Below, one piece after another: positions 33,731-43,245 of a DNA stretch of 64,000 nt. Both the position numbers and the translations under genes were made by a program. Positions within the stretch are counted from its first letter, which is position 1; the number at the start of each line of letters is the position of its first letter. The notes beneath the pieces were generated by a model. It worked only from the letters and a program-made list of their open reading frames with translations. It searched no databases and was not told the origin of the DNA. The DNA is from Clostridium sp. Marseille-Q2269 (GTDB taxonomy: Bacteria; Bacillota; Clostridia; Clostridiales; Clostridiaceae): contig NZ_CALSFS010000010.1 of the NCBI RefSeq assembly GCF_943736985.1, positions 102,085 through 166,084 of the forward strand, written 5' to 3'.

Positions 33731-33764
33731 GAAACACTTAGAATTTAATCTAAGTGTTTCTTTT
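33731..33764. terminator. terminator of the hemerythrin/PAS gene
   Basis: GAAACACTTAGA / TCTAAGTGTTTC perfect 12-bp stem, 6-base loop, T-rich exit on both strands. Confidence 0.8.
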
Positions 33765-33949
33765 ACAATATATTATTCTTTATTTTTATATTGGCTAAAC
33801 TTTTTCATATCATTCATATCACAACTTACATGGATAAATATCTCCACAATTTAAGTATTATTATATTTTTAACATACATTTCTTTTACTTTCATTTATTT
33901 AATATGACCTTAACTATTCTTTAACATTAAGTATTAGGATATTCTTCTA

Positions 33950-35236
33950 TTAATCATTACCTATATTCTCTTTTTTACCATTCCATGATAATAATCTCTG
34001 GCTTCTTTCTAAACTTCTAATTCGAGTTACATCCTGCATCATTTCTAACACTCCTTTAAAGTTTCCCACTTCATCTCTTACAGCATTATAAATAATATAG
34101 ATAAACTTTCCTCCAATTTCTAACCAAAATTCTGCCTCATCCTTTTCTCCTGCTCTAAATGCTCTAAATGCTCTAATTATTTCTTCTACCGTACTTACAC
34201 TTTCTCTAGGGTGACAATTTTCAACCTTTCTCTCAATTACTCCTGCACTTCTTGGAAATACTCTGTGTTTAGTATCACTATAAAATTTTACAATTTCATT
34301 TTCATCATCTCCCTTTCTCATCTTAACAAAGTCTTCCTCAGACAAGATTTCTATTGAGGTTGGATAAAGAATTTCTTCTTCTTTTACCATCATATCCTCT
34401 ACCATTTCAATCACTTCATCCTGAAGTTCTAAAAATTCCTTATCCTGATCAGCTTCTAAATACCCTTTAGCTTTTTTAATAATATCCCTAATATTATTAT
34501 CTAATGTCCACATTACCTTAGATGGCTTATCAAAGCCTTTACCTTCTAATGCTGGGAACAATTGATTTTGTTTTCTAGCAAAGTGAATATTAATTTTCTT
34601 CAACTTATCATAAAGTTCGGCCCATTGATTCTTTATAAATTTCTTCTGAAGTATACTTCTCATTTTATTTAGAACTCTTCTAATAGCATCTACTTCATCT
34701 AAGTAAGTTCTAATTGGATGTCCTAAATCAATATCTAACTTATTGTTTATAAGAATTCCTTCAAAAATTTCTAAAATTCCATCCATTTTTTCTGCCAATT
34801 CATCATCTGAAATACCATATTGTTGAAGATATTGTTCACATATTGCAAATTCTTCAGGTGTTATCTTATCAAAGCGCTCCTTCATCTCTCTTTTAGCCTC
34901 TTCTAAAGAAATATTACCTTTTAGATAGTTAAGTTTAATTGTAACGATTTTTTTAATCTTCTTATTATCCAGATTTAAATATTCACCCATTTTAATCTTT
35001 TCAAGTTCTGTTTTTAGATAAAAGTATACATGAAATTCTTCCTCACTTACTTTTTCTATATATTTATTAAATGCCTTTTGTTCCATCATCTTATACATTG
35101 GAAAAGGTTCAAAATCTTTAATGACATGTATACCCTCTCCTGGTTTTAAACTTTAAATTATCTTTGTTATACAATCTTTAAAGGATTCATGCTCACCACG
35201 ACCGTCTATGGTAATATACTTTATTTGTTTTTTCAT
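33950..35236 (-). pseudogene. DUF2249-DUF438-hemerythrin-PAS protein with early in-frame stop
   Basis: Full frame of about 428 codons: a DUF2249 (SirA-like) domain (KYITIDGRGEHESFKDC ... LKPGEGIHVIKDFEP), a DUF438 domain (about 100-165), a hemerythrin HHE-like domain with metal-type residues (LGHPIRTYLDE, KINIHFARKQNQLFP, EEEILYPT), and a C-terminal PAS domain (GGKFIYIIYNAVRDEVGNFK). ATG at 35236 has a fair AAGGGATG site. A TAA at 35153-35155 stops translation after 27 residues; the rest stays open in the same frame. An internal start at 35098 (382 residues) lacks a good ribosome site. Such proteins are thought to sense oxygen, NO or redox state. Confidence 0.8.
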
Positions 35237-35441
35237 ATTTCATCATCCCTTCTTAATTAATGTAAACAATTTAAAATATACTTTATTTCAAATGATTAAT
35301 AATTTTATATTATCTAATATCTCGATATAAATGATAATATCTATCATTTATAATGTATCACTTTTATTATTTTCTAGTCTGTGATTACTATCACAAAAAT
35401 ATAGAAATTGTAACTATGTTATTAAAATAAAATATTTAAAT

Positions 35442-35618
35442 CTAATTATTCCAATTGATACTGACATTAGCAGTAAAAACCTTATATATTATTCTACTTT
35501 TGGGTTTAATTACTTGAAGATCTTTGTATACTTTCTTTACTTTTTTATAAACTAAAATCTCATCTTCTATAGTAAAATTTCTTTTAAAATAAGAAAAATA
35601 ATTAATGTCTATATAAAA
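35442..35618 (-). pseudogene. possible 3' remnant of an unidentified gene
   Basis: An open stretch of about 59 codons without start codon or ribosome site, reading KRNFTIEDEILVYKKV, then KKVYKDLQVIKPKS and IIYKVFTANVSINWNN before a TAG. The composition is protein-like (alternating charged and hydrophobic residues), but no family was recognised. Chance cannot be excluded. Confidence 0.3.
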
Positions 35619-35652
35619 ACTTTATGTAACAAAAGTATTTTATATAGACATT
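35604..35652. terminator. hairpin with T-rich exits
   Basis: AATGTCTATATAAAA / TTTTATATAGACATT, perfect 15-bp stem with a 19-base loop. It may terminate msrB transcription (185 bases after its stop) or mark the end of a lost gene. Confidence 0.5.
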
Positions 35653-35836
35653 TTTATAATATGAATATAAAGTAAAATTTTTATGGTAATGAAAAAAATA
35701 ACTATTAGTTTTCTAAAAATAGATTCTCTTTTATTATCTATTCATATTAGTTATATAATTTATTATATTAAAGAGATTTATAACTTTAGTCTATAATATA
35801 TGAATAAATGTAAATCATTCTAATAAAGCAAATATG

Positions 35837-36286
35837 TTATTTAAAAAATTTTAAATATTCACCATATCCTTCTTCTTCAAGCTTATCCTTAGGGATAAAT
35901 TTAAGTGCAGCTGAATTAATACAATATCTTAATCCACCTAACTTTTCTGGTCCATCGGAAAATACATGTCCTAAGTGAGAATCAGAATTTTTACTTCTTA
36001 CTTCCGTTCTAATCATTCCATATTTTTTATCAGCAAATTCTTTTACTATTTCTTTATCTATTGGTTTGCTAAATGCAGGCCATCCACAAGAAGAATGAAA
36101 CTTATCATCTGAAATAAATAAAGGTTCTCCATTTGTTATATCTACATAAATACCATCTTCATGTAAATCCCAATATTCATTTTCAAATGGTGGTTCTGTT
36201 CCATCTTCTTGGGTTACTTTATACTGCTCTTTCGTTAATATATTTTTTAATTCTTTTTTAGACTTTTTACCATAATTTTTATCCAT
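35837..36286 (-). CDS. msrB: peptide-methionine (R)-S-oxide reductase
   Basis: Repairs methionine-R-sulfoxide in proteins. 149 residues from the preferred start. Conserved parts: [13 protein letters not shown] (Cys67 as probable resolving Cys), [17 protein letters not shown] and the catalytic Cys122 in [13 protein letters not shown]. The two zinc CxxC pairs of many MsrB proteins are absent, as in the zinc-free form. A longer frame opens at 36313 but includes the AAGGAGG ribosome site; ATG at 36286 follows it with normal spacing. Monocistronic. Confidence 0.95.
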   Translation of the reverse strand: MDKNYGKKSKKELKNILTKEQYKVTQEDGTEPPFENEYWDLHEDGIYVDITNGEPLFISDDKFHSSCGWPAFSKPIDKEIVKEFADKKYGMIRTEVRSKNSDSHLGHVFSDGPEKLGGLRYCINSAALKFIPKDKLEEEGYGEYLKFFK

Positions 36287-36502
36287 ACTTCCTCCTTCGT
36301 TTCGTATTTGCAAATTATTTTTTAAAGTTTAAATAAAAATTTTTATATAGTTTCTTATATGACATTTTCTACATGTTTTTATATGTTTTATTATACACTT
36401 TACTACCCTATATTGTTATAGTATTTATTATTCTCTTTAGCCATATTTCCTATACTTAAAATAAAAGCCTAATATTATAAGTTTCTGTACTTTATTATAT
36501 CG

Positions 36503-36651
36503 TTAAAATTTTACATATTCATCTAATAGTTTTGACTTTAACCTAGTAATATCATTATTTTCCCTGTAATAATATTATCATTAGCCTTTGTTACATTATC
36601 TTTGTTTCCATAATACTTTTCAATTTTTTCGACTCTTAATATATTTTCCAT
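36503..36651 (-). pseudogene. 5' fragment of a BceA-type ABC transporter ATPase
   Basis: Starts with a perfect ribosome site (GGGGAGCT) and ATG at 36651, and reads MENILRVEKIEKYYGNKDN, the usual opening of antimicrobial-peptide ABC exporter ATPases. The frame departs after about 25 codons and stops at 36538. A second frame continues (NNDITRLKSKLLDEYVKF) to a stop at 36503, maybe the far end of the same or a neighbouring gene joined by deletion. Confidence 0.6.
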
Positions 36652-36790
36652 TTATAGCTCCCCTTTTTTATTTTATGTGGGATTTTTTAACTTAACCTCA
36701 TGTAATTTATTTTACACAATAAAATTTACAGTATCAATTGGAGTAAATTTTATTACTATTACATTTTATTACATTAATTTTTATTATAAT

Positions 36791-36857
36791 AAAAAAACAC
36801 CACAAAATTCATTTAAATATCGTGGAGTCTATAAATTATTTGTTTTTGAGTTGTTGG
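36791..36857 (-). repeat. dispersed repeat copy A
   Basis: Shares AAAAACACCxCAAAATTCA and AATTATTTGTTTTT with copies at 44452-44552 and 45380-45475. On the minus strand it can act as a terminator (CCAC...GTGG then a T-run) for the gene ending at 36868. Confidence 0.5.
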
Positions 36858-36867
36858 ATTTATTTAT

Positions 36868-37338
36868 CTATGTAACGTTTATCTTAAGCACATAATCAAT
36901 AGAATGTCCTTCATCCCATGAACTAAAAATTAAGAAAATATATTCTCCCTTTTCTTTTGGGGCATTAAAGGAATTTCCATTTACCACTTGTTCCTTTAAT
37001 TTAATGTCTGACTCTTTATCTTTATTGTATATTAATAAGTACACATTAGTTTTACGTGGCTGTCTCAATAAAGTATTAAAATTAAATTTTATTTGTCCAC
37101 CTTTTTCTACAGGAGACACTCTAAGTTCTTTAGCTAAATTTATTGGACTATCAGCCAAACTTGAATTTCCAGGTTTGTTAGCCAAAGTATAATCGCCTGT
37201 TGCAGTTTCAAATTTACTCTCATTATATGTAACATTAATATCAGGTGGCCATAAAGGAATGACTTTTTTCATAGGTTTAATCCAGAATAATACGGAAACT
37301 AACAATACTATTATTATAATACTAAAATATTTTTTCAA
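36868..37338 (-). CDS. membrane-anchored extracellular protein, unknown function
   Basis: 156 residues. An N-terminal membrane anchor or uncleaved signal (YFSIIIIVLLVSVLFWI, about 4-20) is followed by an extracellular beta-rich part (FETATGDYTLANKPGNSS ... KFNFNTLLRQPRKTNVYLL ... GEYIFLIFSSWDEGHSIDYV) that looks immunoglobulin- or jelly-roll-like. No family name can be given. ATG at 37338 has only a weak ribosome site. Monocistronic, ending at repeat copy A. Confidence 0.6.
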   Translation of the reverse strand: MKKYFSIIIIVLLVSVLFWIKPMKKVIPLWPPDINVTYNESKFETATGDYTLANKPGNSSLADSPINLAKELRVSPVEKGGQIKFNFNTLLRQPRKTNVYLLIYNKDKESDIKLKEQVVNGNSFNAPKEKGEYIFLIFSSWDEGHSIDYVLKINVT

Positions 37339-37421
37339 AGCATAACCTACTTTTAACTTGATTTATTTTTATTATATATGAATATTAAACTCTTTGAATT
37401 TAAACATTCCATTTCCATGCT

Positions 37422-37527
37422 TTAAATGACCATTTTCATATGCCCAGCACCAGGTATTAAATATAATTTTTTATTTGGTGCATTAATTTTTTTAAAATAT
37501 TCTTCCGCAATAATATACGGAGTTTGT
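37422..37527 (-). pseudogene. 3' fragment of an alpha/beta hydrolase
   Basis: An open stretch of about 35 codons without a start: QTPYIIAEEYFKKINAPNKK and LYLIPGAGHMKMVI before TAA. This is the C-terminal end typical of alpha/beta hydrolases, with GAGH carrying the catalytic histidine. The rest of the gene is gone. Confidence 0.6.
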
Positions 37528-37530
37528 CAA

Positions 37531-37830
37531 TCATTTATTGTTAATTTTTATATATATTTTCTTTATTAAAATTAATACAGCATAAATAATAAGAATATTC
37601 CCAAAGAAATATAATAAATTGATTCCCATTCCTATATTTCCATCAAACAAATTAGTTAAAAGCTGTAAACTGCCTTTATTATTTTGATATATTGACCAAT
37701 ACCTACAAGGAAATCCAAATTTATATTCTATAAAAATTCCATTTTGTGTTACATTTGCTGGTACAATAAAAGAAATAATAATAACTATTAGTACACTTAC
37801 CTTAAATTCCAAGGTCTGAATTCTTCTCAT
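37531..37830 (-). CDS. small two-helix membrane protein, unknown
   Basis: About 99 residues with a membrane helix near the N-terminus (FKVSVLIVIIISFIVPANV), a polar loop of about 40 residues (CRYWSIYQNNKGSLQ), and a second helix (NLLYFFGNILIIYAVLILIKK). No family recognised. A GTG at 37839 would overlap the AAAGGTGA ribosome site, so ATG at 37830 is taken. It lies between cca and a gene remnant and may be cotranscribed with neither. Confidence 0.55.
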   Translation of the reverse strand: MRRIQTLEFKVSVLIVIIISFIVPANVTQNGIFIEYKFGFPCRYWSIYQNNKGSLQLLTNLFDGNIGMGINLLYFFGNILIIYAVLILIKKIYIKINNK

Positions 37831-37886
37831 TTCATTCACCTTTCTACAGCATTATTACACAATAAATATCTTGATAAAATATATTT

Positions 37887-39239
37887 TTATAAACTCTTTA
37901 CTAGCTCAATTAAATCTTTTTTATTATTTAAATTAGGCTTTTCTAAAACTATATCCAATAATTTATTCAACACAGTTCCTATTTCTTTTCCTTGTCTTAT
38001 TCCTAATTTCATTAAATCATATCCAGTAATATCTAAATCCTTCACTTTTAGTGGTTGTTTTTCACTAAGTATTTTTTCACACTTTATTTTTAAATTTAAT
38101 ACATTATGAAAATTATGATATTCTTTGGCACATCCTTTTATATCAGCCATTTGTAGCTGAAATAAATCATCCAAGTTATGAATTCCTACTCTATTAATAA
38201 ACTTTTTTATGCTAGAATCTTTTAATTTGTCATCTATGGTCATATGATTATAAACTAACTTATGTACCTTATCTATTGTTTTATTATCAAATTTTAATCT
38301 TGTTAGTATTTTTTTAGTAATATCAGAACTTATTTTTTCATGGCCATAAAAATGCCCTTGCCCATCATCCCCTATACTAAAACACTTAGGTTTTCCTATA
38401 TCATGTAATAACGCCGATAATCTTAATTCTAATTTATTAGGTATATTTTCTAACACACACAATATATGATCATACGCATCTTTATCATGATGTTTATTAT
38501 GTTGTTCAAACCCTATACAATCTTTTAGCTCAGGAATAATATAATCTATCAAATTTAATTTAACCATATTTCTTATACCATAAGCAGGTTTACTACTTAT
38601 TAATATTTTGCATAATTCCACTCTAATTCTTTCTATAGATACATTGCTTATATTTACACTTAATTCTCTTATACTAAATTTTGTAGATTTTTCTATATGG
38701 AAATTTAATTGTGAAGCGAATCTTATACATCTTAACATTCTTAGTGCATCTTCATTATATCTATGTAATGGATCTCCTACACATCTAATAATTTTATTTT
38801 TTAGATCTTCCACGCCATTAAAATAATCTACTAATCCATTTTTTTCACTATAAGCCATAGCATTAATTGTAAAATCTCTACGCCTTAGATCTTCTTTTAA
38901 ACTTGATGTGAATTTAACTTCTTTAGGATGCCTATTGTCTTCATACTCTCCATCTATTCTATAAGTTGTAATCTCGAAATTTTCATTATTAAATATTATA
39001 GTAACTGTTCCATGCTTAAGTCCAGTAGGAATAATTTTGCATTGTAGGTTTTTAAATATTCCCATTATTTGTTGTGGTTTTGCATTAGTGGTTATATCCC
39101 AATCATTAGGATTTTTACTTAGTAAACTGTCTCTAACACACCCTCCTACTATATAACCTTCATATCCTTGATTTTCTAAAGTATCTATAATATATTTTAC
39201 CCATTTAGGTATTAGAATTTTTATATGTTCACTTATCAT
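37887..39239 (-). CDS. cca: CCA tRNA nucleotidyltransferase with HD domain
   Basis: Adds or repairs the 3' CCA end of tRNAs. 450 residues. Class II nucleotidyltransferase head: IVGGCVRDSLL (31-40), the metal Asp pair in NDWDITTNA, and LRRRDFTINAMAY. The tRNA-binding neck follows, then an HD phosphohydrolase domain (LSALLHDIGKPKCF) and a C-terminal substrate region. The HD domain is common in Firmicute CCA and poly(A) polymerase relatives. ATG at 39239 follows GGTGTGAT, a modest site. Monocistronic. Confidence 0.93.
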   Translation of the reverse strand: MISEHIKILIPKWVKYIIDTLENQGYEGYIVGGCVRDSLLSKNPNDWDITTNAKPQQIMGIFKNLQCKIIPTGLKHGTVTIIFNNENFEITTYRIDGEYEDNRHPKEVKFTSSLKEDLRRRDFTINAMAYSEKNGLVDYFNGVEDLKNKIIRCVGDPLHRYNEDALRMLRCIRFASQLNFHIEKSTKFSIRELSVNISNVSIERIRVELCKILISSKPAYGIRNMVKLNLIDYIIPELKDCIGFEQHNKHHDKDAYDHILCVLENIPNKLELRLSALLHDIGKPKCFSIGDDGQGHFYGHEKISSDITKKILTRLKFDNKTIDKVHKLVYNHMTIDDKLKDSSIKKFINRVGIHNLDDLFQLQMADIKGCAKEYHNFHNVLNLKIKCEKILSEKQPLKVKDLDITGYDLMKLGIRQGKEIGTVLNKLLDIVLEKPNLNNKKDLIELVKSL

Positions 39240-39440
39240 TATTTATCACACCTTTATTTCTATAACTGTTTCTTGTACCTTGTTATAATTAAGTTTATCA
39301 GATAAATCTATATTACATGATTAATATTTAAAATCTTTTTCATATTATATACAAAATTAATATTCTCATTTGTATTTGAATATCTTGAATAAATATAATT
39401 TCATTCTTTATAGTATTTAGTATATGTTGTTACTTATACA

Positions 39441-40232
39441 TTAACATCCATAGAACTTTAGATATTTCTCAATATCAGATTATATATATTTAGCACTGTG
39501 GTTACCAGTGAATATATGATTCTCACAATTTACACCTTTTTTATTCAATATTTTATGTAAAATTGAACAGCCTTTATAAAATCCACCTTCATCTTTATCT
39601 CCGGCATCCAGATAAACTCTCATATCAGAAGAAATATTAGTGTTTCTTGCAATGTATATTGGATCATATTTTTCCCATACACTCATGTCCTTATAATATA
39701 ATTTATCTTCATCATCAAGCTCCAATTCCAGAGCAGGCATATGTGCTCCTACTTTGGAAAATATATGCTGATATCTAAATGCATTATGAAGAGCTATATA
39801 CCCTCCAGCAGATACGCCTCCTATATATCTTCCTTTTTTATGCTTTATAGTCTTAAAGGTATTATCTATTAAAGGCACTATTTCTTTTATAAAATAATCT
39901 TCGTACATTCCTAAATTTATAATTCTATTACCATCTCCATTATGAGACACCTGTTTACTCATTAAAGATGAATTAATCCCTCTGCTGTTTTCAATTCTTG
40001 GACATACAATTATCATAGGTTGAATTTCTCTATCTTTTATCAATTTATCAACCTTAATATTCATATCTATTTGAAACATTATATTTTCGTTTCCACTTCT
40101 TCCATGTAAAAAATATAAAACTGGTAGAGACTTAAAATTATTATACTCCTTGGGCAAATATACCAACATCCCCATTTCTTTATCAAGTATATTACTATAA
40201 AAAGTTATTTTTTCTAATTTTGATTTATTCAT
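39441..40232 (-). pseudogene. alpha/beta-fold esterase, C-terminus cut by an in-frame stop
   Basis: Esterase D/FrsA-type hydrolase. Oxyanion/HG region PVLYFLHGRSGNENIMF, nucleophile Ser in YIGGVSAGGYIAL, acid in VYLDAGDKDEGGFY, and His in TGNHSAKYI. TAA at 39480-39482 ends the protein at 250 residues. The same frame then reads SDIEKYLKFYGC to a second TAA at 39441, which is how this family normally ends, so 12-13 residues are lost. All catalytic residues precede the stop, so activity may remain. ATG at 40232 is seven bases after GGTGG; the ATG at 40238 is too close. Confidence 0.75.
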
Positions 40233-40363
40233 TTTCATACCACCGTATTGAAAATTTTGCTATTTATAATAAAACTCACTTATATTATAATATCTATATT
40301 TACTGTATAATTAAAGAATTATATTGCTAAATTTTAGTACAATTTTGATATAAGGATATAGAT

Positions 40364-40646
40364 ATGAAAAATTTACAAACTTATTATTCTAAGAAAATGT
40401 CCAATCCAAACTTGGGCATAGACATATTCCTAGCAGAAAACTATAAAAAAGGCGTAAAATTTAACACACATTGGCATGAACATATGCAGCTATATTTTTT
40501 TACTAAGGGTAGTGCTTTAGTTGAACGATCTTTCAGATATTGTCCATATAAGTACCTATCATTTTTGTAGAATTTTTAAGCAGGTGACAGGTAAAACAAC
40601 TACAGATTATATTAATGGAATAAGACTAGAGAAAGCTGTTCAATAA
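40364..40646 (+). pseudogene. AraC family regulator with internal deletion
   Basis: N-terminal cupin part is intact (NYKKGVKFNTHWHEHMQLYF), then the frame runs into stop codons. From 40540 another frame reads STYHFCRIFKQVTGKT and TDYINGIRLEKAVQ, the second helix-turn-helix of an AraC protein, before TAA. The middle of the gene has been lost. Divergent from the esterase gene, which it may once have controlled. Confidence 0.75.
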
Positions 40647-40649
40647 ATG

Positions 40650-40762
40650 ATGTTTCCATGCCATACTCCAAATATAATTGATGACATAATTATGGCAGTT
40701 AGTGCTTTATACTTGTTTAAGAAACCTTCTAAAATAATTCCTCTTAACACTATTTCTTCAAA
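40650..40762 (-). pseudogene. fragment of a CPBP (CAAX/Abi) membrane protease
   Basis: About 37 codons without a start: FEEIVLRGIILEGFLNKYK and IIMSSIIFGVWHGN, carrying the EExxxR and FxxxH motifs of CPBP metalloproteases. Both ends are missing. It lies back to back with the AraC remnant. Confidence 0.65.
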
Positions 40763-41030
40763 AACAAGTAATCACCTACATTTCTAAATTTTTCATGTAA
40801 ATAATAATACTTTTATAGTTATTTAAAAATATACTCTTAGCCAAATTTAACATATATTTTATATTTTACCATTATTATATGGTTATTGTATCATAAATTA
40901 TTTTAATAATACAATGTTATAAAATTTACAGAAATATTAAAAACCTACCTTAAAACTTTATAACTAAAAGCTTAAGATAGGTTTTAAAATAAAAAATTTA
41001 TAAATAATAGTACTATAAAAATTCCACCAT

Positions 41031-42377
41031 CTACTTTATAGAATAAGCCAGCCATCTAAAAAATTTTCCTATACTTTTAAATGAAATTATATTACACAGT
41101 AATTCTGTCAGCTTTCCAAATTTTCTATAAAACAAATTAAAGGCTAAAAATGGAATCCATTGTTTTTTAGATTTGGGCAGTCTTTTCATTATATTTTTAA
41201 ATGTGTACACTTCTTTGTATATCCATATATACCCGTTATACAATTCTTCTGCCCCCATATTCTTAGGTTTATATACCACATGGGCAGTATTATAGTTTGA
41301 CAAATCAAAATCTATAATTCTATTTTCTTTTATTAATGATGAGTATAACTTTGTACCAGGATATGGTGTAAGAATATGTGAAGTTACCGTTTCTATCTTA
41401 TTTTTAACTATCCATTCTAATGTATTTTTAAATACAGAAACATCATCTTCATCTAATCCGAAAACAAAACTTGCATTTATCATTATTCCTCTTTTATGAA
41501 TTTCATCTACAAGTTTCTCATATCTATTTACACTATTTTGCACCTTGTGTACACTATCTATGGACTTTCCATTTATACTTTCAAAACCTATAAATAAACT
41601 TTGACAACCAGACTCTTTCATTTCATCTAACAATTTAGGCATATCTACTATATTGGAAGTAACCGCTGCGTTCCATTTTAGTTCAAGAGGTTTTATTTCC
41701 TGTAATAATTTTTTTGTCCATTGAGGATTTCCAATAAAATTATCATCAATAAACATTATATGTCTTGTTTTTAATGCCTTTATATCTTTAATTACATCTT
41801 CTATGGGTCTATTAATATAATTTTTAAGCATATTTTTGCAACTATTATAGCAAAAATCACATTTAAATGGACACCCTCTGCTTGTACTAATTATATTTGT
41901 ATATAAATACTTTTTATTATCAATAATGTAATAGTTGGGTGCTACTATTTCTTCCCCTTTAATATTCTCTGTATCATAATATATATTTTTAAGTGAATTA
42001 TTTTTTTTATCCTTAAGAATTTCTATCCAAACTCTCTCTGCCATTCCAACACATATTACATCAAAACTATTAAGAGCTACCTGTGGATCCGCTGTAATAT
42101 GTATACCTCCTGCAATTACTGTTACTCCTCTATTTTGAAATTCTTTTGATATTTCAACTGCTCTATTCATAACATCTACAGTAACAGTTATAGCCACCAA
42201 ATCTACTGGATCATCAAAATCTATCTTTTCAACATTTTCATTTTCAATAATAACTTCATGTTCCTTTGGAGTAAGATTTGCTATTGTTAATAAAGCCAAT
42301 GACGGAGACATTCTTGTTTTTAATTTTGTATCCATAGGTCTTGGCAACATTGCAGGTTGAATTAATTTAATTTTCAT
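41031..42377 (-). CDS. B12-binding-domain radical SAM protein
   Basis: 448 residues. N-terminal cobalamin-binding-like Rossmann domain (about 1-130: RMSPSLALLTIANLTPKEHE; VTVIAGGIHITADPQVAL). Radical SAM core with Cys169, Cys173 and Cys176 in SRGCPFKCDFCYNSC, then MFIDDNFIGNP and FVFGLDEDD. C-terminal region of about 100 residues with several aromatic/basic segments. The family includes methyltransferases and anaerobic cyclases acting on unusual substrates; the role here is not known. ATG at 42377 follows GGGAGG. The next gene upstream on the strand encodes a small regulator, 51 bases away, so linkage is possible. Confidence 0.88.
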   Translation of the reverse strand: MKIKLIQPAMLPRPMDTKLKTRMSPSLALLTIANLTPKEHEVIIENENVEKIDFDDPVDLVAITVTVDVMNRAVEISKEFQNRGVTVIAGGIHITADPQVALNSFDVICVGMAERVWIEILKDKKNNSLKNIYYDTENIKGEEIVAPNYYIIDNKKYLYTNIISTSRGCPFKCDFCYNSCKNMLKNYINRPIEDVIKDIKALKTRHIMFIDDNFIGNPQWTKKLLQEIKPLELKWNAAVTSNIVDMPKLLDEMKESGCQSLFIGFESINGKSIDSVHKVQNSVNRYEKLVDEIHKRGIMINASFVFGLDEDDVSVFKNTLEWIVKNKIETVTSHILTPYPGTKLYSSLIKENRIIDFDLSNYNTAHVVYKPKNMGAEELYNGYIWIYKEVYTFKNIMKRLPKSKKQWIPFLAFNLFYRKFGKLTELLCNIISFKSIGKFFRWLAYSIK

Positions 42378-42428
42378 ATATTACCTCCCAAATAAACCTT
42401 TATAACATACTCTCATTCAATTTATAGT

Positions 42429-42638
42429 TTATAAATCATTTCTGTATTCTAAAATATCACCGGGCTGACAATCCAACGCTTTACATATTGCCTCTAAAGT
42501 TGAAAATCTAATGGCTTTTGCCTTTCCATTTTTCAATATAGAAAGATTGGCCATGGTTATTCCCACCCTCTTTGTAAGTTCTGTTACACTCATTTTTCTT
42601 TTAGCCAACATCACATCAATATTAATTATAATCGCCAT
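42429..42638 (-). CDS. small Cro/CI-type helix-turn-helix regulator
   Basis: 69 residues, one XRE-like domain: INIDVMLAKRKMSVTEL, TKRVGITMANLSILKNGK and FSTLEAICKALDCQPGDILEY. This is the YozG-like kind that is nearly always paired with a DUF2975 membrane protein, as here (10-base gap upstream). ATG at 42638 follows GAGG. The pair may act as a membrane-linked regulatory unit; ligand unknown. Confidence 0.9.
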   Translation of the reverse strand: MAIIINIDVMLAKRKMSVTELTKRVGITMANLSILKNGKAKAIRFSTLEAICKALDCQPGDILEYRNDL

Positions 42639-42648
42639 TTTATCTACC

Positions 42649-43101
42649 TCATACCGTTAAATCATTTTCTGACTTTATATCAACGGCATATTGTAAAAGC
42701 CTTTGAAGAACAGCAGCAAAAACTGCAATGACGGCAGATACAAAAATAATGATTAATGGTATTGCTACCACACCTGGTGCATCATCTACATCTGCTATTG
42801 GATATAAAAAAGGTAAGAGTATAGCATATAAAATACTTATGGTAATCCCACAATATTTTATATGCTTTAAAGCATTTACAGATAATTCAGAAAAAGCTTT
42901 GTTCTTATCAATATAACTTAAAAGCCTTAAAGCTTGATACAGGGCAAAGAAAAATGTTATAGCCGTTGCATATATACCAATTAAAATGGGATAGTGAAAA
43001 TAATGTACCATTAAAGGCAATCCAAATATACACATACCCAGAACCGGAATTCCAATGATAATAACAGCTATTTTTAGAAAAATTGTTGAATATCGTTTCA
43101 T
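42649..43101 (-). CDS. DUF2975 membrane protein
   Basis: 150 residues with four membrane helices (IFLKIAVIIIGIPVLGMCIF; PILIGIYATAITFFFALYQA; CGITISILYAILLPFLY; VVAIPLIIIFVSAVIAVFAA), the typical DUF2975 pattern, ending RLLQYAVDIKSENDLTV. ATG at 43101 follows AGAGAGG. Encoded together with the small Cro/CI regulator downstream; across Firmicutes the two are regularly paired, and the membrane protein may hold or sense for the regulator. Confidence 0.88.
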   Translation of the reverse strand: MKRYSTIFLKIAVIIIGIPVLGMCIFGLPLMVHYFHYPILIGIYATAITFFFALYQALRLLSYIDKNKAFSELSVNALKHIKYCGITISILYAILLPFLYPIADVDDAPGVVAIPLIIIFVSAVIAVFAAVLQRLLQYAVDIKSENDLTV

Positions 43102-43245
43102 AAAAACACCTCTCTTTTAATTTCTATAATATAGGATACCACACATTTTTATTGTTTATCAATAAATTTTTATTAATTTATATCATATTTTTATCGAATC
43201 ATCTAATTTGCAATTAAGGTGCTCTTAAGGTTAAAATTAAAGAAT

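Larger units (their letters stand above)
35237..35836. other. 600-base gap with a decayed frame
   Basis: Contains a hairpin (35604-35652) and a reading-frame remnant (35442-35618, listed separately). No complete gene seen. Confidence 0.4.

Noticed and set aside
36677-36895. 72-codon plus-strand frame
   Set aside because: Crosses the terminator-like repeat copy A and the 3' end of a real minus-strand gene; no ribosome site.
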